A DNA stretch of 64,000 nt from an uncultured bacterium (lineage in GTDB: Bacteria; Actinomycetota; Coriobacteriia; Coriobacteriales; Coriobacteriaceae), in NCBI GenBank assembly GCA_905215505.1, contig CAJMPU010000013.1:4774-68773 (forward strand). Direction: 5' to 3'. This document shows positions 14,880 to 24,086 of the stretch, piece after piece. Under the pieces are notes generated by a model. It did no database searches. It saw only the letters and a list, made by a program, of their open reading frames with translations, and was not told where the DNA came from. A program made the position numbers and the translations under genes. Numbering within the stretch: the first letter of the stretch is position 1; every line of letters begins with the position of its first letter.

Positions 14880-17630
14880 TTAGGCGGAACGCTTGGCCTC
14901 GAGCTTGGCCTGAGCGGCAGCCAGGCGCGCGAGGGGCACGCGATAGGGCGAGCAGGACACGTAGTCCACGTCGGCCACGTTAAACAGGCCCTTGATGGAC
15001 TTGGGGTCGCCGCCGTGCTCGCCGCACACGCCAAAGTGCATGTCGGGATTGGTGGCGCGGCCCTTCTCGACGGCCAAGCGCACGAGCTCCAGCACCGCCG
15101 CGTCGATGGTCTCGAAGGGGTTGTCTTTCAGGATCTTTTTATGCATGTACAGCGGGATGAACTTGGCCTCGGCGTCATCGCGCGAGAAGCCAAAGGTCGT
15201 CTGGGTGAGGTCGTTGGTGCCAAAGCAGAAGAAGTCGGCATGATGGGCGATCTCGTCAGCGACCATGCAGGCACGCGGCAGCTCGAGCATCGTGCCCACG
15301 GGAATATTGAGCTCGACGCCTTCCTCGGCGGAAACCTCGGCGATCACGCGCTCGATAACCTCGCGGGTCTGGACATGCTCGGCCGTGATGGAAACGAGCG
15401 GAACCATGATCTCGGGGCGCGGGTCGACACCCTCCTTGATAAGGCGGGCAGCGGCCGTGGCGACGGCGCGAACCTGCATGAGCGGCAGATCGCCAAAGAC
15501 GACGGACAGGCGCACGCCGCGCAAGCCCAGCATGGGGTTGGACTCGACCATGCCGTCAATGCGACGCAGACGGGCGCGCAGGGCAGTGAGCTCCTCCTCG
15601 GGAGCGCCGGCGGCCTCCTTCTTGGTGATGGCGACCTCGAGCTCGCGAGGATTATCCAGGAACTCATGAAGCGGCGGATCGAGCAGGCGGACGACCACAT
15701 CGCGACCGGACATGGTCTTGAACATCGCCAGGAAGTCCTCGGTCTGAACCTTGAGCAAGTCGGCCAGGGCCTGCTGCTTCACGGCCTCATCGTCAGACAG
15801 GATAAAGCTCTGGATGATGTTCTTGCGATCGCCCAGGAACATGTGCTCGGTGCGGCACAGACCGATGGCCTCGGCGCCAAACTCGAGCGCGAGCTCGGCA
15901 TCCTCGGGGTTGTCGGCGTTGACGCGCACGTGGTTGGCGTGACCGTCGGTCTCGTCCAAACGGATCTCATCGGCCCAAGACAGGATGGTGTCCAGGTCGC
16001 CGGTGAGCTCTGCAGAGACCAGGTCGACCGCGCCGTCGACGACGATACCCTGGGTGCCGTCGATGGAGATGACATCGCCCTCGCGCAGCACGCGGTCGCT
16101 GCCCTCGATGCGCACGACCTTCTCTGCCGCGTCAATGTGGAAGCGCTCAACGCCGCAAACGCAGGGCGTACCCATGCCGCGGGCGATAACGGCGGCATGG
16201 CTCGTCTTGCCACCGTGGCTGGTCAGGATGCCCTCGGCGGCGACCATGCCCTTCAGGTCGTCGGGGTTGGTCTCCCAGCGGACCAGAATGACCTTGTGGC
16301 CCTCGTTGGCGCGCGCGACGGCGTCATCACTCGAGAACACGACCTCGCCCACGGCGGCACCAGGGCTGGCGTTAAGGCCGCTGGCCAGGGCCTCGTACTT
16401 CTTGGAGGCGTCGAACTGCGGGTGCAGGAGCTGGTCGAGCTGCGCGGGATCGATGCGGCTCACAGCCTCCTCGCGGGTGATGAGGCCCTCCTCGACCATT
16501 TCGATAGCAATGCGCAGGGCGGCAGTGGCGGTGCGCTTGCCCACGCGGGTCTGGAGCATCCAGAGCTTGCCCTGCTCGATGGTAAACTCGATATCGCACA
16601 TATCGCGGTAATGATCCTCGAGCGTCAGGAACACGCGCTCGAGCTCCTCGCCTGCGGACTCGAGGCCCGAGGTGGTCTTGAGGTCGGCGATGGGCTCGGT
16701 GTTTCGGATGCCGGCGACGACGTCCTCGCCCTGGGCATTCACCAAAAAGTCGCCATAGAACTCCTTGGTGCCGTCGGCCGGGTTGCGCGTAAAGGCGACG
16801 CCGGTCGCAGAGGTCTCGCCCTTGTTGCCAAAGGCCATGGCCTGGACGTTGACGGCGGTGCCGAGCTCGTCGGAAATGCCGTGCTGCTTGCGGTAGATGC
16901 AGGCGCGCTCGTTCATCCAGCTGCCAAAGACGGCCTGGATGGCAAGGCGCAGCTGGAGCTCCGGATCGTGCGGGAAAACGAGCTTACCGTCGGCGACCTC
17001 GAGCTCGGGATACAGGGTCGCCTCGACGTTCTCGGAGAAGATGCCCTTAAAGGTCTCGACGAGCTCCTGCAGGTCCTCGGCCGAAAGCTCGGAATCGACA
17101 CGAACGCCGGCGACCAGGCGGGCCTGGGTCAGGGCGTTCTCGAATAGGTCGGCGTCGACGCCCATGACGACGTTGGAGAACATCTGGATAAAGCGACGGT
17201 AGCTGTCCCAGGCAAAGCGCGGGTTCTGCGTCTGCGCGATAAGACCCTGGACGGAATCGTCGTTGAGACCCAGGTTGAGGACCGTGTCCATCATGCCGGG
17301 CATGGAGAACGGAGCGCCCGAGCGAACCGACACGAGCAGCGGATCGGAGGCATCGCCGAGTTTCTTGCCGCAACGGGCCTCGAGGTCCGCCTCGGCGGCA
17401 ACGATCTCATCGAGTGCGCCTTCGGGCCAGACGTTGCCGGCAACGGAGTACTCGACACAGGTCTGGCAGGTAATGGTAAAGCCACCGGGAACCGGCAGAC
17501 CGATGCGGCTCATCTCGGCAAGGTTTGCGCCTTTGCCGCCAAGCACGAAGTTCATGGATTTGTCGCCCTCAGTGACACAGGTGCCCTGGGCGTCGGTTCC
17601 AAAACGGTAAACCCTCTTGCAATCGCTCAC
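14880..17630 (-). CDS. ppdK: pyruvate, phosphate dikinase
   Basis: PPDK interconverts pyruvate, ATP and phosphate with PEP, AMP and pyrophosphate, at a pivot between glycolysis and gluconeogenesis. The 916-residue protein has the ATP-grasp nucleotide domain (GGKGANLAEMSRIGLPVPGG, RSGAPFSMPGMMDT). The phosphohistidine domain has GGKTSHAAVIARGMGTPCVCG, and the C-terminal PEP/pyruvate barrel has FGTNDLTQTTFGFSRDD and the catalytic CGEHGGDP. The start is GTG at 17630 after GGGGAAG. The gene upstream on the same strand encodes its regulator, PpsR. Three GGTAAA repeats upstream may be operator sites. Confidence 0.97.
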   Translation of the reverse strand: MSDCKRVYRFGTDAQGTCVTEGDKSMNFVLGGKGANLAEMSRIGLPVPGGFTITCQTCVEYSVAGNVWPEGALDEIVAAEADLEARCGKKLGDASDPLLVSVRSGAPFSMPGMMDTVLNLGLNDDSVQGLIAQTQNPRFAWDSYRRFIQMFSNVVMGVDADLFENALTQARLVAGVRVDSELSAEDLQELVETFKGIFSENVEATLYPELEVADGKLVFPHDPELQLRLAIQAVFGSWMNERACIYRKQHGISDELGTAVNVQAMAFGNKGETSATGVAFTRNPADGTKEFYGDFLVNAQGEDVVAGIRNTEPIADLKTTSGLESAGEELERVFLTLEDHYRDMCDIEFTIEQGKLWMLQTRVGKRTATAALRIAIEMVEEGLITREEAVSRIDPAQLDQLLHPQFDASKKYEALASGLNASPGAAVGEVVFSSDDAVARANEGHKVILVRWETNPDDLKGMVAAEGILTSHGGKTSHAAVIARGMGTPCVCGVERFHIDAAEKVVRIEGSDRVLREGDVISIDGTQGIVVDGAVDLVSAELTGDLDTILSWADEIRLDETDGHANHVRVNADNPEDAELALEFGAEAIGLCRTEHMFLGDRKNIIQSFILSDDEAVKQQALADLLKVQTEDFLAMFKTMSGRDVVVRLLDPPLHEFLDNPRELEVAITKKEAAGAPEEELTALRARLRRIDGMVESNPMLGLRGVRLSVVFGDLPLMQVRAVATAAARLIKEGVDPRPEIMVPLVSITAEHVQTREVIERVIAEVSAEEGVELNIPVGTMLELPRACMVADEIAHHADFFCFGTNDLTQTTFGFSRDDAEAKFIPLYMHKKILKDNPFETIDAAVLELVRLAVEKGRATNPDMHFGVCGEHGGDPKSIKGLFNVADVDYVSCSPYRVPLARLAAAQAKLEAKRSA

Positions 17631-17956
17631 GATACTTCCCCTTCCATGCGCTTACGCGCACGACCGTGGTAACGAATCGACCCGCCGGATGCGGGCCGTG
17701 AGGGAACTATACGGCGGGTTTTGGACAGGCTTGAGCAGAGGGTGCGCGGTTTGGTAAACGTGCTAAAACCGACGGTAAACGGTAGGTAAAGGTGGTTACC
17801 TTATGAAGATACCACTACAATAAAAATGCAGGTCGGATGCGATGTTTTTGCTAAATCGCTTTACCATTTATCAGCATTATTTCCAAGTATTCTCTTTGGG
17901 TAGCTAAAAGAGCCCCGTCCCAAATTAGCTACCCAAACAACCTTGTCCCAAGTGAG
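17631..17956 (-). promoter_or_regulatory. ppdK upstream region with spaced GGTAAA repeats
   Basis: This 326-bp gap holds no supportable gene. Three plus-strand GGTAAA hexamers start at 17753, 17774 and 17785, spaced 21 and 11 bp, which is about two and one helical turns. They lie 42-80 bp upstream of a ppdK-directed TATAGT hexamer (minus strand, 17711-17706). An imperfect dyad (GTGGTTACC...ATACCAC) covers about 17792-17815. From there to about 17890 the DNA is AT-rich. I could not find a good -35 for TATAGT, so the promoter may need an activator. The end near ppsR carries the inverted repeat annotated separately. Confidence 0.5.
17898..17934. repeat. intergenic inverted repeat, copy 1, after ppsR
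   Basis: GGGTAGCTAA at 17898-17907 pairs with TTAGCTACCC at 17925-17934. Read on the minus strand, the unit GTAGCTAATTTGGGACGGGG is also a near direct repeat of GTAGCTCACTTGGGACAAGG at 17960-17941, which contains the ppsR stop codon. A related sequence abuts the rsfS stop at 25950-25984. Confidence 0.7.
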
Positions 17957-18832
17957 CTACTTTTGTTGAGCGCGGCGGGCGGCGCGGCGGGCACGGGCAT
18001 CTTGGATTTCCTCCAAGTGGCTAATGATCTCGGCAGCGCTTTCCTCGATGGCCTTGCCATCGGTACGCACCACAAAGCAGCCTAGGCGCTTCATGAGGGC
18101 ACGGGCTTCCTCAAGCTCGCTGCGCACACTCTCGGGCTCGGCATAGGAGCCGGCAACGGCACGGGCGTAGTCATCGCCCAAGCGACTATCGCGAATTTCG
18201 GAAATCACATCGACGGTCGAGATCAGACCAAACAACCGCATCGGGTCAACCTCGTAAATCGACTTCGGCGGCTCCATGCCATGCGCCAGTGGGACATTGG
18301 CGACCTTGTAGCCCTGATAGGCTAAATACATCGACAGCGGCGTCTTGGATGTACGCGACACACCCAGCAGCACGATATCGGCACCCGACAGATCGTCGCA
18401 ACCGCGCCCGTCATCGTGCTCAACGAAATACTCCATGGCCTCGATACGATGGAAATAGCGGTCATCGGTCTTGTGAATCACGCCCGCAACGCACTTGGGC
18501 GGCACACCGATGAGCGACGACAGCACGGCAAGCGTCGGGCCGATCAGGTCGACCGAACGGATATGCAGCATACCCAGGTAATCGAGCACGCGGGCGCGAA
18601 GCGCCGGATCGACAATGGTATGGAACACGGCGACATCGCGATGGTCGGCATCGACGCGCGGCCCCACAAATGACTTGACCTGCTCCACGGAGGTCACCTT
18701 GGGCAGGCGCAAAACGCGAAAAGCCCCTTCATCAAATTGCCCGGACGCCGCAAGCACCACCTCACAAGCGGTATCGCCGAGCGAGTCGGAGATAACGATA
18801 ACGGTGGGACGAGCGGTGACCGGGCAATCCAT
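17957..18832 (-). CDS. ppsR: pyruvate,phosphate dikinase regulatory protein (bifunctional kinase/pyrophosphorylase)
   Basis: This DUF299 family protein inactivates PPDK (or PEP synthase) by ADP-dependent phosphorylation of a threonine next to the catalytic histidine, and reverses it with phosphate. The 291-residue protein starts with the family pattern VIVISDSLGDTACEVV. It carries the P-loop-like motif LLGVSRTSKTPLSMYLA followed by YKVANVPL. The C-terminus is an Ala/Arg-rich tail (ARRAARRAQQK). The start is ATG at 18832 with AAGGAG 6 nt upstream. It lies directly upstream of ppdK on the same strand, so PPDK is the most likely target. Its stop codon lies within the repeat sequence described beside it. 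Confidence 0.93.
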   Translation of the reverse strand: MDCPVTARPTVIVISDSLGDTACEVVLAASGQFDEGAFRVLRLPKVTSVEQVKSFVGPRVDADHRDVAVFHTIVDPALRARVLDYLGMLHIRSVDLIGPTLAVLSSLIGVPPKCVAGVIHKTDDRYFHRIEAMEYFVEHDDGRGCDDLSGADIVLLGVSRTSKTPLSMYLAYQGYKVANVPLAHGMEPPKSIYEVDPMRLFGLISTVDVISEIRDSRLGDDYARAVAGSYAEPESVRSELEEARALMKRLGCFVVRTDGKAIEESAAEIISHLEEIQDARARRAARRAQQK

Positions 18833-18866
18833 GCGGGGCTCCTTTTGCGCTTATGCGCAGGCTGGC

Positions 18867-20963
18867 TTACTTTTTGCGGGCAAGCTCACCGATGTTGGCA
18901 ATGCCGGAGAAAACGGCCTCGAAGCGGTTGAGCAGCTTAAGGCGATTATCGCGAAGCAGCTCGTCCTTGTCCATGACCATGACCTCATCGAAGAAACGGT
19001 CGATGGGCGCGCGCAGGGCGGCGAGGGCGGCAAATGCGGTCGGGTAGTCCTCGGCAGCAAGGGCGGCATCGACGGCGGTCTGAGCAGCCTCGGAGGCGTC
19101 GGCGAGCGCAAGCTCGACCTCGCCCATCAGGCTGCGGTCATACTCCGCACCCAGCTCGGGCTTGGAGATATGCGCGGCGCGGGCATAGGCGGTCGCCAGG
19201 TTGTCGAACGTCTCAGCGTCGTTCTTGCGGGCCTCGTCGAGGGCGGCGCAGCGGGCGAAGAAGACGGACGGGGCGATGATGTGCACCGCGGAGACGGCGG
19301 CGACGGTATCGGCCGGAATCTTTTCGTCGCGGGCCATGCTCACCAGGCGGCCATGGAAGAAGTCACGAACCTGCTGGGCGACCTCGGCGGCGTCGAACTC
19401 AATGCCCTGCTCACTGTAGAGTTCGAGGGCAAAGTCGATGAGCGACGTGGGGTCGATCGGCAGACGGTCGCGCAGGATGTTGATAATGCCGATAGCGGCA
19501 CGACGCAGCGCGTAGGGGTCGGAGGAGCCGGTCGGGGGCTCGCCGATGGCAAAGATACCGGCGATGGTATCGAGCTTGTCGGCGCAGGCCACGATGCAGC
19601 CAGCGGTGCCCTCGGGCAGCTCGTCACCGGCAAAACGGGGACGATAGTGATCGCGAATAGCATGGGCGACCTCGTCGTTCTCCCCCATCGCGGTCGCGTA
19701 ATAACCGCCCATCACGCCCTGCTGGCTCGTGAACTCGACGACGGCGTTGGACACCAGGTCTGCCTTGCACAGGTGTGCGGCGCGAGCGGCGTCGGCGGCA
19801 AGATGGGCGCCCAGGTGAGCCTCGCGGGCGATAGCGAGCGCGAGCTGCTCGATGCGCTCGGACTTGGCGAGCACGCTACCGAGCTTCTCCTGGAAGGCAA
19901 CCTTGGACAGACGCTCACGGAACTCGTCGAGGGAGATCTTCAGGTCCTCCTCGTAGAAGAACTTAGCGTCGTCCAGACGGGCGCGCACGACGCGCTCGTT
20001 ACCGTCGATCACTCGCTCGGCGTTCTCGGGCTTGCTGTTGGAGACGACCACGAACTCACGCGTCAGCTTGCCCTCGCCGTCATAGATCGGGAAGTAGCGC
20101 TGGTTGGTGAGCATGGACTCGCAGATAATCTCGTGCGGGACCTTGAGGAACTCCTCGTCGAAAGTACCGACGAGCACCGTCGGCCACTCGCAGAGGTTAA
20201 TGACCTCCTCAAAGACCTTCTTGGGCGTATCGACATGGCAGCCGGGGCGAGCGGCCTCGACCTCGGAGATACCGGCAAGGATGGCCTCGCGACGGCGCTC
20301 GGCAGAAAGCACGCCGGCGTCCTCGAGTACCTGCTCGTAGGCGGCGGGGCTGGCGACAACGTGGTCACCGGGGCCGAGCACGCGATGGCCGCGCGTGGTG
20401 TTGCCGCTCGTCACGTCGGCAAATGACACAGGCACAACATCCTCGCCCAGAAGGCAGCAAATCCAGCGGACCGGACGCACGAACGTCGCGTGCTCGTGGC
20501 CCCAGCGCTGGGAGCGGTAGTTGGGCCACTGCAGGCCGGCAATGGTCTTCTCGCACAGGGCCGTCAGGATCGGGGTTGCCGGTGCGGAGGGAATGTTCTT
20601 CTCGGCAAAGACATACTCGCGACCGTCGGTATCCTCACGACGGACCAGGTCCTCGGCAGCCACACCGCACTTGCGGGCGAAGCCCTGGGCGGCCTTGGTG
20701 GCGTTACCGTCAGCGTCGAAGGCGATGTTTGCCGCGGGGCCACGCTTGACCTCGTGAACCTCATCGGTCGCGGTGGCGACGTCGGCCACGAGTGCAGCCA
20801 AACGACGCGGACTCGAGATCACGCGGACCTCGCCGTGGGCCAGACCGGCCTCGTCGAGACCCTTGGCGATCATGGTGCCAAGCTGCTTGACGGCATTGTT
20901 CAGCGGTGCGGAGGGCATTTCCTCCGTACCGATCTCAAACAGGAAATCCTTAGCGTCTGCCAT
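18867..20963 (-). CDS. glyS: glycyl-tRNA synthetase beta subunit
   Basis: This is the tRNA-binding subunit of the alpha2-beta2 bacterial glycyl-tRNA synthetase. The 698-residue product begins MADAKDFLFEIGTEEMPSAP, the family N-terminus. It contains the HD-like stretch SKVAFQEKLGSVLAKSERI, the conserved SDPYALRRAAIGI, and a C-terminal anticodon-binding region. The ATG at 20963 lies just after the glyQ stop. Presence of glyQ/glyS rather than the single-chain enzyme is expected for this lineage. Confidence 0.97.
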   Translation of the reverse strand: MADAKDFLFEIGTEEMPSAPLNNAVKQLGTMIAKGLDEAGLAHGEVRVISSPRRLAALVADVATATDEVHEVKRGPAANIAFDADGNATKAAQGFARKCGVAAEDLVRREDTDGREYVFAEKNIPSAPATPILTALCEKTIAGLQWPNYRSQRWGHEHATFVRPVRWICCLLGEDVVPVSFADVTSGNTTRGHRVLGPGDHVVASPAAYEQVLEDAGVLSAERRREAILAGISEVEAARPGCHVDTPKKVFEEVINLCEWPTVLVGTFDEEFLKVPHEIICESMLTNQRYFPIYDGEGKLTREFVVVSNSKPENAERVIDGNERVVRARLDDAKFFYEEDLKISLDEFRERLSKVAFQEKLGSVLAKSERIEQLALAIAREAHLGAHLAADAARAAHLCKADLVSNAVVEFTSQQGVMGGYYATAMGENDEVAHAIRDHYRPRFAGDELPEGTAGCIVACADKLDTIAGIFAIGEPPTGSSDPYALRRAAIGIINILRDRLPIDPTSLIDFALELYSEQGIEFDAAEVAQQVRDFFHGRLVSMARDEKIPADTVAAVSAVHIIAPSVFFARCAALDEARKNDAETFDNLATAYARAAHISKPELGAEYDRSLMGEVELALADASEAAQTAVDAALAAEDYPTAFAALAALRAPIDRFFDEVMVMDKDELLRDNRLKLLNRFEAVFSGIANIGELARKK

Positions 20964-20966
20964 GGC

Positions 20967-21878
20967 TTACGCCACCTCGCCTTCCTGGTTGGCATTCTCG
21001 TTGACTCCGGCGACCTCGGCCATATAGGCCTCGCAGCACGCCTTGGCGACGGCGCGGACACGCAGGATGTAGTTGGCACGCTCGACCGCAGACAGAGCGC
21101 CGCGGGCATCGAGCAGATTGAAAGCGTGGCTGCACTTCATGACGCAGTCGTATGCGGGCAACGGCAGCTTGCGCTCCAGGCAGGAATGGCACTCGGCCTC
21201 GTAGTCGTCAAACTTCTGACGCATCATCTCGACGTTGGCGACCTCAAAGTTATAGGCACTGAATTCGCGCTCGTTCTCGAGGAACACGTCGCCGTAGGTC
21301 ATGGGCGTGCCATCGGGCAGGTAGCTCCACACCAGATCGTAGACCGAGTTGACGCCCTGGGCGTACATGGCGATACGCTCCAGGCCATAGGTAATCTCGA
21401 CGGGCACGGGGGCGACCTCGATACCGCCCACCTGCTGGAAGTACGTAAACTGCGTGACCTCCATGCCGTTGAGCCAGACCTCCCAGCCAAGGCCCCAGGC
21501 GCCCAGGGTCGGGCTCTCCCAGTCGTCCTCGACAAAGCGGACGTCATGGTCGTTGGGGTCCAGGCCAATGGCGGCCAGCGAACCCAGGTAGAGCTCCTGG
21601 GCGTTGACCGGCGACGGCTTGATGAGCACCTGGAACTGATAGTAGTGCTGCATGCGGTTAGGGTTCTCGCCGTAGCGGCCGTCGGCGGGACGGCGGCAAG
21701 GCTGCGCATAGCAGGTGCGCCACTCGGCGGGACCGAGCGAGCGCAGCGTGGTCGCGGTATGGAAGGTACCGGCACCGACCTCGGAGTCATAGGGCTGCAT
21801 AATGACGCAGCCCTGCTCGCCCCAGTACTGCTGGAGGCGCAGGATGATGTCTTGGAAGGAAAGCGATGAAGCGTTCAT
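20967..21878 (-). CDS. glyQ: glycyl-tRNA synthetase alpha subunit
   Basis: The alpha subunit holds the class II catalytic site. The 303-residue protein shows LSFQDIILRLQQYWGEQGCV, AGTFHTATTLRSLGP, the motif 2 region AYVQPCRRPxDGRYGENPN-like (here YAQPCRRPADGRYGENPN), and YYQFQVLIKPSP. The start is ATG at 21878 with GAGGGG and a nearer GAGG upstream. A TATAGT hexamer at about 21921-21926 may be its -10, but no clear -35 is visible. glyQ and glyS are 3 nt apart and form an operon. Confidence 0.97.
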   Translation of the reverse strand: MNASSLSFQDIILRLQQYWGEQGCVIMQPYDSEVGAGTFHTATTLRSLGPAEWRTCYAQPCRRPADGRYGENPNRMQHYYQFQVLIKPSPVNAQELYLGSLAAIGLDPNDHDVRFVEDDWESPTLGAWGLGWEVWLNGMEVTQFTYFQQVGGIEVAPVPVEITYGLERIAMYAQGVNSVYDLVWSYLPDGTPMTYGDVFLENEREFSAYNFEVANVEMMRQKFDDYEAECHSCLERKLPLPAYDCVMKCSHAFNLLDARGALSAVERANYILRVRAVAKACCEAYMAEVAGVNENANQEGEVA

Positions 21879-21937
21879 GCCTCTAATATCCCCTCGTCGA
21901 AACGATTACACGGTTAGGTACTGTACTATAGCGGTTT

Positions 21938-22501
21938 TTAGTCGATAGCGCCGATGCGGTTGAGCGGCCAGTAGCGCACAAGCGCCACAGCGATCAAATC
22001 AGAGCGATCGACGGGACCAAAGTAGCGCGAGTCGGCAGAGTTTTCGCGGTTGTCGCCCATCACCCACACGCACCCGTCGGGAACGGTGTAGGGATAACTC
22101 ACCTGGGCGCCAGGCGCTTGGACCGAAAGCGGCCAGCTCATGCCCGTCGTATAGTCCTCGTCGAGCGCCTGGCCGTCAACGACGACCTTGCCGTCCTGAA
22201 GGTCGACCGTCTGGCCGGCCGTGGCGATGACGCGCTTTACCAGCACGTCATGCTCGGATGTGGCATCGGGGTTGTGAAACACCACGATATCGCCCTGTTT
22301 GACGGGCTGTCCGAGTTCGAGCGTCACCTTCTGCGCCAGAATCTGATCGCCGATCTCGATCGTGTCCTCCATGGAACCGGTGGGCACTACAAAGGGCTCG
22401 ACCACAAACGAGCGAATCAAGAAGGTGGCGACCAGTGCGATCGCGATGACCGCGATCCACTCAAAAGCGCCCCTCAACGCGGAATGTTGCGTAGGAACCA
22501 T
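21938..22501 (-). CDS. lepB: signal peptidase I
   Basis: Signal peptidase I removes signal peptides from exported proteins. The 187-residue protein has one N-terminal membrane helix (about 15-35) followed by the outer catalytic domain. The Ser is in VPTGSMEDTIEIGD, the general base Lys is in VLVKRVIATAGQ, and the box E motif is VMGDNRENSADSR. The length is typical of Gram-positive enzymes. The ATG at 22501 follows the trmD stop (TGAGTATG), and AGGAG lies 5 nt before. It ends the rpsP-khpA-rimM-trmD-lepB operon. Confidence 0.96.
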   Translation of the reverse strand: MVPTQHSALRGAFEWIAVIAIALVATFLIRSFVVEPFVVPTGSMEDTIEIGDQILAQKVTLELGQPVKQGDIVVFHNPDATSEHDVLVKRVIATAGQTVDLQDGKVVVDGQALDEDYTTGMSWPLSVQAPGAQVSYPYTVPDGCVWVMGDNRENSADSRYFGPVDRSDLIAVALVRYWPLNRIGAID

Positions 22502-22503
22502 AC

Positions 22504-23262
22504 TCACTCCTCGCTCTGCGAATACGAAGCGTCAAGGATCACCTGCGCGTAAGCGCGCTCCTCGGGCGTGAGCCGCGCCGTCTCGATCAAGTCCGGACGC
22601 CAGCGGCAGGTGCGCTCGATGGCGTTCTTGCGACGCCAGGCATCGACCTTGGCGTGATCGCCGCTCACAAGCACCGGAGGCACGCCCTCGCCGTTGAACT
22701 CGGCGGGACGGGTGTACTGCGCGTACTCGAGCAGGCCTCCGTCCTCGGCGGTCGAGAACGACTCGTCGACGTTGCTCATCTCATCACCAAGGGCGCCGGG
22801 AATGAGGCGCACGACGGCATCGGCAACGACCATAGCGGGAAGTTCGCCGCCCGTAAGCACGTAGTCGCCGATCGACAGACGCTCATCGGCATACGCATAC
22901 GCGCGCTCGTCGACGCCCTCGTAGCGGCTGCACACAAACAGCAGGCGCTCACTTTTGAGCAGGCGCTCGGCCACATGCTGCGTAAAGGGCTCGCCACAGG
23001 GGGTGAAGAACACAACCGTGGGCTTGGGACCCTCTGCGCTAATGGCCTCGATGGCCTCTGCGATAGGCTCGACCTTCATGAGCATGCCCTGCCCGCCGCC
23101 GTACGGCTCGTCATCGACGGTACGATGACGGTCGTGCGTCCAGTCGCGCAGGTTATACGCCTTAAAATCAAAAAGGCCGGCCTTACGGGCGCGGCCCAAA
23201 ATCGATGTGGACATGACGGGCTCAAACATCTCGGGAAAGACCGAAAGGGTCTCAATCAGCAT
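22504..23262 (-). CDS. trmD: tRNA (guanine-N1)-methyltransferase
   Basis: TrmD methylates G37 of tRNAs to prevent +1 frameshifts. The 252-residue protein has the SPOUT knot features: LSVFPEMFEPVMSTSILG, RTVDDEPYGGGQGMLMKVEP, FVCSRYEGVDERAY, and SIGDYVLTGGELPAMVVADA. The start is ATG at 23262 with GGGAGG 5 nt upstream. The rpsP-khpA-rimM-trmD order is the common bacterial one. Confidence 0.98.
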   Translation of the reverse strand: MLIETLSVFPEMFEPVMSTSILGRARKAGLFDFKAYNLRDWTHDRHRTVDDEPYGGGQGMLMKVEPIAEAIEAISAEGPKPTVVFFTPCGEPFTQHVAERLLKSERLLFVCSRYEGVDERAYAYADERLSIGDYVLTGGELPAMVVADAVVRLIPGALGDEMSNVDESFSTAEDGGLLEYAQYTRPAEFNGEGVPPVLVSGDHAKVDAWRRKNAIERTCRWRPDLIETARLTPEERAYAQVILDASYSQSEE

Positions 23263-23272
23263 GTTGTCCTCC

Positions 23273-23794
23273 CTACTTGTCCATATCGATCAGGCCGTCC
23301 ATAACGTGGACGGAAATTGTTCCTGTGTCGGGAAGATCGAGCACAACCTGCTCGATCACGGGAATCAGTACCTCGCCGTACCGATCGCCCTCGACAACCC
23401 AAACATCGTTGGCGGGCGTCGACATGATCTCGACAATCGTGCCGAGCGAACCGAAGCGCTCGTCGACCACCTCGCGGCCCATCAGGTCGGTATAGGCGGC
23501 GTCGAGTGAATCGAGCTCAAAATCGTCACGATTTGCCAACACATAGCATCCCGTGATGCCCTCGGCGGCCGTCAAGTCGTCAATACCCTCAAACGAGACC
23601 AGATCGCCATCGCCCGTATCGGTGACGGACACGACCGTGCAAAAGCGGTCGCGCTTGAGCGCCGGCGGCGTCAGGGCGACGCGCATACCCGGCTCTAATA
23701 CAGAAGGAAGCCCCCGCAGCGGCTGCGCGAGGACCTCCCCCTTCCTTCCGTGCGGCTTGACCACACGGGCGATGTTTTTGTACTGGGACCTCAA
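23273..23794 (-). CDS. rimM: 16S rRNA processing protein RimM
   Basis: RimM assists maturation of the 30S head by binding S19. The 173-residue protein has the N-terminal barrel (IARVVKPHGRKGEVLAQPL) and the PRC-barrel domain with DLMGREVVDERFGSLGTIVE and LIPVIEQVVLDLP. The likely start is TTG at 23794. Its ribosome binding site is poor (GGGCTAGGACC, too close), so translation may be coupled to khpA, 4 nt upstream. Confidence 0.95.
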   Translation of the reverse strand: MRSQYKNIARVVKPHGRKGEVLAQPLRGLPSVLEPGMRVALTPPALKRDRFCTVVSVTDTGDGDLVSFEGIDDLTAAEGITGCYVLANRDDFELDSLDAAYTDLMGREVVDERFGSLGTIVEIMSTPANDVWVVEGDRYGEVLIPVIEQVVLDLPDTGTISVHVMDGLIDMDK

Positions 23795-23798
23795 GGTC

Positions 23799-24083
23799 CT
23801 AGCCCAGAACCTCTACCTCGACAGCAGTGTCGAGGCGAGCGGCCAGTGCACGGGCGAGCGTGCGAATGGCCTTGATGGTACGGCCACGACGGCCGATGAC
23901 CTTAGCGACGTCATCCTCGGCGACCGAAACCTCGATCGTAGAGGCGTCGTCACCATCGATGACCTCAAGGCTCACGGAATCCGGGTCGTCGACGATCTGA
24001 ACAACGAGATATTCGACGAGATCGGCGATGCGATCTGAGAGCATTGCCTCACCCTCGAGCTGTGCAGCGTCAACCTCAGGCAC
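23799..24083 (-). CDS. khpA: KH-domain RNA-binding protein KhpA (YlqC family)
   Basis: KhpA is a small RNA-binding protein that, in streptococci and other Gram-positives, works with KhpB in cell elongation and RNA regulation. The 94-residue product is one KH domain with the GxxG loop in AKVIGRRGRTIKAIRTLA. The start is GTG at 24083 behind GAGGAG, 3 nt after rpsP. The position between rpsP and rimM is conserved across Gram-positives. Confidence 0.93.
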   Translation of the reverse strand: MPEVDAAQLEGEAMLSDRIADLVEYLVVQIVDDPDSVSLEVIDGDDASTIEVSVAEDDVAKVIGRRGRTIKAIRTLARALAARLDTAVEVEVLG

Positions 24084-24086
24084 GAT

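Noticed and set aside
15015..17147. Plus-strand open frame of about 700 codons opposite ppdK
   Set aside because: Same shadow effect. The minus strand encodes a complete PPDK and the plus-strand product has no recognisable domain.
21879..21937. A T-box leader before glyQ
   Set aside because: The gap is only 59 bp, too short for a T-box, and lacks its conserved sequence.
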